The position numbers were made by a program, and so were the translations under genes. Under the pieces are notes generated by a model that saw only the letters and a list, made by a program, of their open reading frames with translations, did no database searches and was not told where the DNA came from. Of a stretch of 5,831 bases of DNA, positions 1 through 4,707 are shown piece by piece (position 1 is the first letter of the stretch; every line of letters starts with the position of its first letter). Source of the stretch: an uncultured Clostridia bacterium (GTDB taxonomy: Bacteria > Bacillota > Clostridia > Oscillospirales > CAG-272); the NCBI GenBank assembly GCA_904501765.1, contig CAJGCM010000138.1:1-5831 (forward strand), read 5' to 3'.

Positions 1-677
1 AGAACGCCCTCCATGTTTTCTATCTTGGCGATAATCTTTATTGAGTGACCGCCGTGATAATCTAAGAATTTGCGAAGCTCGACAACGTTGTCTCGGCATC
101 TTACGAAGGAGGCGGCAACAAAGTCCACGTCCTCCTTGATTCCGAACAAGAGGTCTGCCTCGTCCTTTTCGCTGATGTAAGGCATATCTATCGAGGTGTT
201 CGGTATATTTATGCTCTTCCTGTCGGAAACAACACCGCCTATCTCAACTCGGCATATAATATCCGTATCGGTTATCTCCTCAGCGAGGAGGGATACCTTT
301 CCGTCGTCAACCAGAATTCTCGTACCCGGAGCAATCTGCCTCACAAGAGGCGGATATGAAATGCCGACCTCGTCCTTGCTGCCGAAAATTTCTCTTGCGG
401 TGAGGGTGAATTTATCTCCCTTCGCAAGAAAAACCTTCCCCTCCTCGAATACTCCGAGCCTGATTTCGGGGCCTTTCGTATCAAGAAGCACTGCAGCGGG
501 AAGCTTCAGCCTATCCCTTACCTTTCTGAATCGGTCGATAAGCTCTTTATGATATTCCGGAGTGCCGTGAGAAAAATTAAATCTCGCAACGTTCATTCCG
601 CTCTTAAGCATTTTTTCCATAACGTCCTCGCATGAAGATGCAGGGCCTATGGTGCAAACAATTTTCGTTTTCCGCAT
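1..677 (-). CDS. pyk: Pyruvate kinase, N-terminal part (cut by window start)
   Basis: Pyruvate kinase transfers the phosphate of phosphoenolpyruvate to ADP in the last step of glycolysis, in the cytoplasm. About 225 residues are visible, beginning MRKTKIVCTIGPAS, the usual family start. Visible motifs are MNVARFNFSHG (28-38, with the substrate-binding Arg32 and Asn34), LLDTKGPEIR (64-73), the small B domain (roughly 74-165, including ILVDDGKVSL), and IIAKIENMEG (215-224) with the catalytic Lys218 of the KIEN motif at the window edge. The start ATG is at 675-677, preceded by AAAGGAG at 684-690, a strong ribosome binding site. Family members have about 470 residues, or about 585 with a C-terminal PEP-utilising-type domain, so half or more lies outside the window. 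It is transcribed divergently from the MATE gene. No convincing promoter was recognised. The product call is near certain; the full length is unknown. Confidence 0.97.
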   Translation of the reverse strand, partial: MRKTKIVCTIGPASSCEDVMEKMLKSGMNVARFNFSHGTPEYHKELIDRFRKVRDRLKLPAAVLLDTKGPEIRLGVFEEGKVFLAKGDKFTLTAREIFGSKDEVGISYPPLVRQIAPGTRILVDDGKVSLLAEEITDTDIICRVEIGGVVSDRKSINIPNTSIDMPYISEKDEADLLFGIKEDVDFVAASFVRCRDNVVELRKFLDYHGGHSIKIIAKIENMEGV

Positions 678-684
678 TTTATTC

Positions 685-794
685 TCCTTTTTGTAAAAAC
701 TAATACTGTCAGTGCAGTGTGGCTTTTTTATTATTGCCACCTGCCTTTATATTTTATCACAGTGGCTCCCCGACTTTTTTGTCCTTTTTGTAAA
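685..794. repeat. 13-bp direct repeat flanking the pyk leader
   Basis: TCCTTTTTGTAAA occurs at 685-697 and again, identically and in the same orientation, at 782-794. Read on the minus strand (TTTACAAAAAGGA), the first copy contains the pyk ribosome binding site. The second lies 97 bp upstream in the leader and is not followed by a start codon. The bases after each copy (GAATAAAATGCGG versus CAAAAAAGTCGGGG on the minus strand) also look loosely alike, so this may be an old duplication of the pyk translation start region. T-richness raises the chance of coincidence. Confidence 0.5.
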
Positions 795-816
795 TCTTTG
801 GCAAAGATACGATAAA
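788..816 (+). promoter_or_regulatory. Weak candidate promoter for the MATE gene
   Basis: TTGTAA (788-793, 4/6 match to TTGACA) is separated by 17 bp from GATAAA (811-816, 4/6 match to TATAAT). It faces the MATE gene, and its spacer is occupied by the 15-bp palindrome at 794-808. Two 4/6 hexamers in AT-rich DNA are weak evidence. A TAATAT at 844-849 is an alternative -10 without a good -35. Confidence 0.25.
794..808. promoter_or_regulatory. 15-bp palindrome, possible operator
   Basis: ATCTTTGGCAAAGAT is a perfect inverted repeat of 7-bp arms around one central base. It lies between the divergent pyk and MATE starts, inside the spacer of the weak candidate promoter. A related inverted pair, TTGCCA (860-865) and TGGCAA (872-877), lies closer to the MATE start. 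The size and symmetry fit a dimeric repressor site. No binding protein can be named from the sequence. Confidence 0.4.
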
Positions 817-903
817 GAAATTTCGCCCCCATACTGTGATAAATAATATTTAAATACGTTTGCCAAGCCTATGGCAATAAAATCAGGCGCTTCGCTGCCT
901 ACG

Positions 904-910
904 AAGGAGA
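904..910 (+). promoter_or_regulatory. Ribosome binding site that fixes the MATE start
   Basis: AAGGAGA lies 5 bases before the ATG at 916-918. The upstream in-frame ATG at 871 has no comparable site, and starting there would add 15 mostly polar residues before the first membrane helix. The start at 916 is therefore preferred. Confidence 0.85.
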
Positions 911-915
911 CCCGT

Positions 916-2268
916 ATGATAATCACAAAGGACAAAAAATTTTATAAATCCCTTCTTCTTTTAGCTCTGCCCATAGCTCTCCAGAATCTTCTTACCTTCT
1001 CGGTGGGGCTTTGCGACAGCCTTATGATAGGGCAGCTTGGCGACAGCGCCATATCCGGCGTTTATATGGGAAACCAGATACAAACCCTCCTCCAGGTCTT
1101 TTCAGGGGGAGTTGAAGGGGCAATGCTCATACTGAACGCCCAATATTGGGGCGAAGACGACGGGGAGAGCATTAAAAAAATAACGAGCCTCGGGCTAAAG
1201 TTTACCTTTGCCCTTTCCCTTGCCGTAAGCCTTTTTTGCGCAGTTTTTCCAAAATTCGTAATATCTCTTTTTACCTCCGACGAGGAAACGGTAAAACTTG
1301 GCGCCGAATACCTGTCAATTATCGCCTATTCCTTCGTTTTCTTCTGCCTGACTCAAGGCTTTATCGCAGCAATGCGGAGTGTTGAATCCCCAAAGGTGGG
1401 GCTTATAGTTTCCTCTATTTCTCTTGCGGTCAACGCAAGTCTAAATTACATTTTGATTTTCGGAAATTTAGGACTTCCCGCCTTAGGAATAAAAGGTGCG
1501 GCAATCGCCACGGTTATCGCAAGAATTCTTGAATTTGCAGCTGTCGCAATTTACGTCTTTTTCATAGATAAAAAGCTGAAATACAGGCTCAAATATCTCC
1601 TTGCCCACGACGGTCAGCTTTTGCGTGATTTCGTAAAATACGGTCTTCCCATTATGGCAGGACAGCTTATCTGGGCAGCAAACACTTTTTCGGCATCTAT
1701 GATTATGGGAAGGCTTGACGGCGAGGGAGTTATAGCCGCCCTCTCCGTAGCAAACACACTTAATAACTTATCCTATGTTGTAATGAACGGTATGTCGGGT
1801 GCGGTTGGCATAATAACCGGCAAAACCATAGGAGAAGGAAAACTTGAAAAAATACGTGAATACTCGTACACGGTACAGCTCATATTCATAGCTCTGGGTC
1901 TTGTCACGGGAGCCGCCCTTCAGCTTATAAAAGCTCCCTATATCTCGCTATACAGCATTTCCGCAGCAGCCGAAAAAGAGGCATCAGCCTTAATAAACGT
2001 ACTCTCCTTCACCATAATAGGCACCTCCTACCAGAACGCTTGTCTTTTCGGGCTTGTCAAAAGCGGGGGCGACGTTTCCTTCGTTATGAAAAACGACTTT
2101 TTCTTCGTGTTTTTCATAGTTATCCCCTCCGCACTGATAGCCTCTTATTTTAACGCCCCCGCATACCTGGTTTTCCTCTGTTTGAAATCCGACCAGATAC
2201 TGAAATGCTTTGTCGCCGCAGTTAAAATCAACCGATTTAACTGGATAAAGAAGCTGACGAAGTCCTGA
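916..2268 (+). CDS. MATE family multidrug/toxin efflux transporter
   Basis: This is a 450-residue integral membrane protein of the multi-antimicrobial extrusion (MATE) family, whose members export cationic drugs, metabolites or toxins using a Na+ or H+ gradient. It begins MIITKDKKFYKSLLLLALPIA, and about twelve hydrophobic segments can be read, approximately at 11-33, 49-75, 91-118, 131-153, 159-182, 192-217, 238-262, 272-303, 316-338, 354-381, 393-411 and 416-436, in two six-helix lobes. Family landmarks are LCDSLMIGQLGDSAISGV (32-49) after the first helix and NYILIFGNLGLPALGIKGAA (177-196) in the N-lobe. The related-lobe counterpart begins DFVKYGLPIMAGQLIWAANT (238-257). The C-terminus is basic (KKLTKS). 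Length is typical of the family. It stands alone between a divergent pyk and a promoter-bearing gap, so context gives no clue to the substrate. The family is secure; the substrate and coupling ion are unknown. Confidence 0.93.
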   Translation: MIITKDKKFYKSLLLLALPIALQNLLTFSVGLCDSLMIGQLGDSAISGVYMGNQIQTLLQVFSGGVEGAMLILNAQYWGEDDGESIKKITSLGLKFTFALSLAVSLFCAVFPKFVISLFTSDEETVKLGAEYLSIIAYSFVFFCLTQGFIAAMRSVESPKVGLIVSSISLAVNASLNYILIFGNLGLPALGIKGAAIATVIARILEFAAVAIYVFFIDKKLKYRLKYLLAHDGQLLRDFVKYGLPIMAGQLIWAANTFSASMIMGRLDGEGVIAALSVANTLNNLSYVVMNGMSGAVGIITGKTIGEGKLEKIREYSYTVQLIFIALGLVTGAALQLIKAPYISLYSISAAAEKEASALINVLSFTIIGTSYQNACLFGLVKSGGDVSFVMKNDFFFVFFIVIPSALIASYFNAPAYLVFLCLKSDQILKCFVAAVKINRFNWIKKLTKS

Positions 2269-2438
2269 TGAATTGCGGCAAAAGCGCACACGCTGCCACT
2301 GCCTCAATTTCTTTGTAAAAATTTCACCGGCTACTCTGCGGCATAAACAAAGAATTTCAATATACTTGCTTTGTTGTGGTTTTTACTGTATTTTCTTTAA
2401 AAAACAATTAAAATACAATTAAATTTTTTTATTTTCTA
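2269..2438. other. AT-rich gap with short repeats and a possible UP element
   Basis: This gap holds no supportable gene. A weak inverted pair TTCTTTGT (2309-2316) and ACAAAGAA (2347-2354) has a 30-base loop. ACAATTAAA is repeated in direct orientation at 2404-2412 and 2415-2423. GTATTTT (2388-2394) can pair with AAAATAC (2410-2416). The A- and T-tracts from about 2397 to 2436, just upstream of a consensus -35 box, are what an UP element (RNA polymerase alpha-subunit contact) would look like. Confidence 0.45.
2277..2314 (+). terminator. Possible weak terminator after the MATE gene
   Basis: GGC (2277-2279) and AGCG (2283-2286) can pair with CGCT (2291-2294) and GCC (2295-2297) around a CACA loop, leaving a bulge of three A. 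A T-rich stretch (2308-2314) follows only after about ten bases. The stem is short and the T-run distant, so termination is uncertain, though the position just after the stop codon is right. Confidence 0.2.
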
Positions 2439-2467
2439 TTGACAACATATACGCCTTTATGTATAAT
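2439..2467 (+). promoter_or_regulatory. Perfect-consensus vegetative promoter of the citrate operon
   Basis: TTGACA (2439-2444) and TATAAT (2462-2467) are separated by exactly 17 bp, matching the housekeeping sigma factor consensus at all twelve positions. Transcription should start near 2474, giving a leader of about 65 bases before the ATG at 2539. Such a strong promoter implies high unregulated output, which makes the adjacent operator-like repeat meaningful. Confidence 0.9.
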
Positions 2468-2488
2468 AAATCCACCAACTTTGTACTC

Positions 2489-2506
2489 TTGTATACAATT
2501 ATACAA
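2489..2506. promoter_or_regulatory. 18-bp inverted repeat, putative GntR/FCD operator
   Basis: TTGTATA-CAAT-TATACAA is a perfect 7+4+7 inverted repeat. Its first ten bases (TTGTATACAA, 2489-2498) are also a palindrome by themselves, and ATACAATT is tandemly repeated at 2493-2500 and 2501-2508. It lies about 15-32 bases after the predicted transcription start, where a bound repressor would block initiation or early elongation. Half-sites of TnGT...ACnA type are common for the FadR/FCD branch of GntR regulators, and such a gene is the second in this operon. That this protein binds here is inference. Confidence 0.7.
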
Positions 2507-2523
2507 TTTTGGCAAGCTTTGCA

Positions 2524-2531
2524 AGAAAGGA
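2524..2531 (+). promoter_or_regulatory. Ribosome binding site that fixes the Re-citrate synthase start
   Basis: AGAAAGGA ends 7 bases before the ATG at 2539-2541. This favours that ATG over the in-frame TTG at 2509, which lies against the operator repeat and has no Shine-Dalgarno sequence before it. Confidence 0.85.
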
Positions 2532-2538
2532 AAAAAAT

Positions 2539-3927
2539 ATGTTAACAAAAAGCCCCTCATCAAACCTTCTTGAGCAATCGCAGTATAAGTACTCATTACA
2601 GGACGTGGCAGACCCCAACCTCTACCGCGATATATATTCTTACGACGAAATTCCTAAAATAGCCTTTAACCATAGGCGAGTTCCTCTCAATATGCCCGAG
2701 GAAATATGGATAACCGATACGACCTTCCGTGACGGTCAGCAGTCTATGGCACCCTACACTACAAAGCAGATTGTCGACATTTATAAAATGCTTCACCGCC
2801 TCGGCGGTCCTCGCGGACTTATAAGACAAAGCGAATTTTTCGTTTACACAAAAAAGGACAGAGAGGCTGCGGAGCAATGTATGGCTCTCGGCTATGAATT
2901 CCCCGAAATAACCACCTGGATAAGAGCGAAAAAGGAAGATTTCGCTCTTGTCAAGGACCTCGGAATAAAGGAAACGGGTATTCTTACCAGCGCCTCCGAC
3001 TATCATATATTCAAAAAACTCGGCATGTCCCGTTCAGAGGCTCTTAATCATTACCTCGGCATAGTAAAAATGGCGTTCGATGCGGGAATTCGCCCCAGAT
3101 GCCACCTTGAGGATATAACGAGAGCTGATTTCTACGGCTTCGTGGTTCCCTTTGTAAACGAGCTGACAGAGCTTTCGAAGGAAGCGGGAATACCAGTAAA
3201 AATCCGTATGTGCGACACTATGGGATACGGCGTTTCCTACCCCGGAGTTGCCCTTCCCCGAAGCGTACCCGGTATAGTTTACGGTCTTCACCACTACTCC
3301 GACGTTACCTCCGAGATGCTTGAATGGCACGGACACAACGATTTCTATAAGGGCGTGGCAAATGCGGCGTCCGCCTGGCTTTACGGCGCCTCTGCCGTTA
3401 ACTGCTCTATGCTCGGCATAGGAGAGCGCACGGGTAACGTTCCCCTTGAGGCGATGGTTATGGAATATGCGGCGCTTCGCGGCAGCTTTGACGGAATGGA
3501 CCCCACTGTGATAACCGAAATTGCCCGTTACTTCGAAAGAGAGATGCATTACGAAATTCCTCCAATGACTCCCTTTGTAGGAGCAAACTTTAACACTACA
3601 AGAGCAGGCATTCACGCAGACGGTCTTATGAAGGACGTTGAGATTTACAATATCTTTAACACCGAGAAAATTCTTGACCGCCCTGCAGAGGTGGGTATTT
3701 CAAACACCTCGGGTCTTGCGGGAATTGCCTATTGGATGAACATCAACTACTCCCTAAAAGAAGGGGAAATGCTCACAAAGCAAGACGACATCATAATAAA
3801 AATGAAAGAAGAAATAGACGCCGCTTATTCAGATGGCAGAACCACCCTTATGAGTAAAAGCGAGCTTGAAGAAATGGCAGCCAGGCTTTCGGGTGGCAGA
3901 TTTGCTTATGACGGCGTAAGGAAATAG
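2539..3927 (+). CDS. Re-type citrate synthase (isopropylmalate synthase-like fold)
   Basis: The 462-residue cytoplasmic enzyme is predicted to condense acetyl-CoA with oxaloacetate to citrate with Re-face stereochemistry. The fold is that of the DRE-TIM metallolyases (isopropylmalate and homocitrate synthases), unrelated to ordinary GltA citrate synthase. Visible motifs are ITDTTFRDGQQ (58-68, metal-binding Asp65), HLEDITRADFYG (189-200), the metal-ligand motif HGHND (His264, His266), GIGERTGN (293-300) and AGIHADG (356-362). True isopropylmalate synthases usually read LRDGEQ at the first motif and carry a C-terminal leucine-sensing domain; both are absent here, and the length fits the clostridial Re-citrate synthases (about 450 residues). 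The neighbouring aconitase strongly supports citrate as the product. It heads the operon behind a consensus promoter. Homocitrate or citramalate synthase are less likely alternatives. Automatic annotation often mislabels this family as 2-isopropylmalate synthase. Confidence 0.88.
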   Translation: MLTKSPSSNLLEQSQYKYSLQDVADPNLYRDIYSYDEIPKIAFNHRRVPLNMPEEIWITDTTFRDGQQSMAPYTTKQIVDIYKMLHRLGGPRGLIRQSEFFVYTKKDREAAEQCMALGYEFPEITTWIRAKKEDFALVKDLGIKETGILTSASDYHIFKKLGMSRSEALNHYLGIVKMAFDAGIRPRCHLEDITRADFYGFVVPFVNELTELSKEAGIPVKIRMCDTMGYGVSYPGVALPRSVPGIVYGLHHYSDVTSEMLEWHGHNDFYKGVANAASAWLYGASAVNCSMLGIGERTGNVPLEAMVMEYAALRGSFDGMDPTVITEIARYFEREMHYEIPPMTPFVGANFNTTRAGIHADGLMKDVEIYNIFNTEKILDRPAEVGISNTSGLAGIAYWMNINYSLKEGEMLTKQDDIIIKMKEEIDAAYSDGRTTLMSKSELEEMAARLSGGRFAYDGVRK

Positions 3928-3929
3928 CT

Positions 3930-4595
3930 ATGATAATAGACGGCATGTCACTTTCTCTTGAGGATGCGGTTTACGCCCAGCTCGAGGAAGAAATTTTATC
4001 AGGAAAGCTGCTCCCCGGTGAGCAGCTCAGAGAGTTGGCTCTCTCCCGCAGACTTAACGTGAGCAGAACGCCGGTAAGAGGCGCTCTACACAGGCTTAAG
4101 GACGAGGGGCTGGTTGAGCTTTCCGCAAACAGAGGAGCCACGGTGGTTGGTATCACCGAGGCGGACCTTACTGATGCTTATCTTATCCGCACACGGCTTG
4201 ACGGATTGGCGTCCAGTATGGCGGCGGAAAGGATTAGCGAGGAGGACAAGCGAACACTTACCGAGTCGGTTGAGCTGTCCGAGTTTTACATAAATAAGAA
4301 CGACCCCGAACAGATAAAGGAGCTTGACACCAAGTTCCACAGTATAATTTACCGTGCATCCGGCAACAGAATGCTATGCAAAATCCTTACCGACCTTCAC
4401 AGAAACATAAAAACCTACCGCAAAATTTCTCTTGCCACCCCCGGCAGACCCGAAAAATCTGTTGCCGAGCACAGAGAAATTCTTGAAGCAATACTGCGTG
4501 GCGACAGCGACGAGGCCGACAGGCTAACCTCTCTTCACGTAAAGAGAGCTATGGAAAACCTGGTGAAGCAGCTTCAGGAAAAGAACAGTAAATAA
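3930..4595 (+). CDS. GntR family transcription regulator, FCD (FadR-type) subfamily
   Basis: This 221-residue DNA-binding protein has an N-terminal winged helix-turn-helix (about 10-75: EEEILSGKLLPGEQL, then LNVSRTPVRGALHRLKDEGLV and RGATVVGI) and a helical C-terminal FCD effector domain (about 80-215). The FCD metal site is complete: Asp133 and His137 (DTKFH), His181 (AEHREIL) and His203 (SLHVKRA), with the D-x3-H and H-x21-H spacing usual in this family. Two small departures are VRGAL where most members have VREAL, and Asp91 where Glu is common. The ATG lies two bases after the upstream stop codon, and its Shine-Dalgarno sequence (AAGGAA, 3918-3923) is inside the end of the upstream gene, so translation is probably coupled. 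Being within a citrate-forming operon, it likely represses that operon in response to a carboxylate such as citrate or 2-oxoglutarate; the effector is inference. Confidence 0.93.
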   Translation: MIIDGMSLSLEDAVYAQLEEEILSGKLLPGEQLRELALSRRLNVSRTPVRGALHRLKDEGLVELSANRGATVVGITEADLTDAYLIRTRLDGLASSMAAERISEEDKRTLTESVELSEFYINKNDPEQIKELDTKFHSIIYRASGNRMLCKILTDLHRNIKTYRKISLATPGRPEKSVAEHREILEAILRGDSDEADRLTSLHVKRAMENLVKQLQEKNSK

Positions 4596-4603
4596 AAGTT
4601 AAA

Positions 4604-4650
4604 CGAAAGCCCTCTCGCCCATTCAAAAGAACGGTGGGCGAGGGGCTTCG
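4604..4650 (+). promoter_or_regulatory. Strong RNA hairpin between the regulator and aconitase genes
   Basis: AAGCCC (4607-4612) plus CTCGCCCA (4614-4621) pair with TGGGCGAG (4635-4642) plus GGGCTT (4643-4648), 14 pairs with one bulged T at 4613. Two more outer pairs are possible across a bulged A. The loop is 13 bases and contains a minor TTC/GAA pairing. No T-run follows on the plus strand, so it is not a standard intrinsic terminator there. On the minus strand a T-rich tail follows, but no minus-strand gene needs it. It may be an mRNA stabiliser or processing site, or cause partial attenuation before aconitase. Confidence 0.75.
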
Positions 4651-4664
4651 ACTGCGCTATGACA

Positions 4665-4688
4665 AATCGGGAATAGAAATTCCCGATT
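4665..4688 (+). promoter_or_regulatory. Perfect 10-bp hairpin just before the aconitase ribosome binding site
   Basis: AATCGGGAAT (4665-4674) pairs perfectly with ATTCCCGATT (4679-4688) around an AGAA loop. It ends four bases before AGAAAGGA (4693-4700), the ribosome binding site of the aconitase gene. There is no T-run after it. It could protect a processed 5' end of the aconitase message or modulate access to the ribosome binding site. Confidence 0.75.
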
Positions 4689-4707
4689 ATAAAGAAAGGA
4701 AGTCATA

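Larger units (their letters stand above)
731..880. repeat. Nested inverted repeats between pyk and the MATE gene
   Basis: Three inverted pairs lie almost concentrically. The outer pair is TTATTGCCA (731-739) with TGGCAATAA (872-880), 9/9. The middle pair is TTTATCACAGT (753-763) with ACTGTGATAAA (833-843), 11/11. At the centre is ATCTTTG-G-CAAAGAT (794-808). The segments between blocks are only loosely complementary and differ in length, so this is not one clean hairpin. It could be a decayed miniature inverted-repeat element of about 150 bp, or paired regulator sites serving the divergent genes. No target-site duplication was seen beside the outer repeats. The rest of 678-915 holds no gene that can be supported. 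Confidence 0.5.

Noticed and set aside
196..552. Plus-strand open frame of 118 codons
   Set aside because: It lies wholly opposite pyruvate kinase, whose motifs are intact, and has low-complexity Ser/Pro/Thr composition and no ribosome binding site.
871..915. Upstream ATG of the MATE gene as the start
   Set aside because: It has no ribosome binding site, while the ATG at 916 has AAGGAGA at ideal spacing and begins a normal MATE N-terminus. The ATG at 871 also overlaps the outer inverted repeat.
747..935. Minus-strand open frame across the pyk-MATE gap
   Set aside because: It has no ribosome binding site, runs through the inverted repeats and into the MATE start, and resembles no known protein.
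1990..2307. Minus-strand open frame overlapping the 3' end of the MATE gene
   Set aside because: It is antisense to conserved transporter sequence, with no ribosome binding site or promoter.
3034..3615. 193-codon minus-strand open frame opposite the Re-citrate synthase gene
   Set aside because: It is an antisense shadow: the opposite strand carries all the synthase motifs, and the translated product has no recognisable domain.
4604..4650. Intrinsic terminator ending the operon after the regulator gene
   Set aside because: The stem is strong, but no T-run follows on the plus strand and no promoter was found before the aconitase gene, so read-through is more likely.
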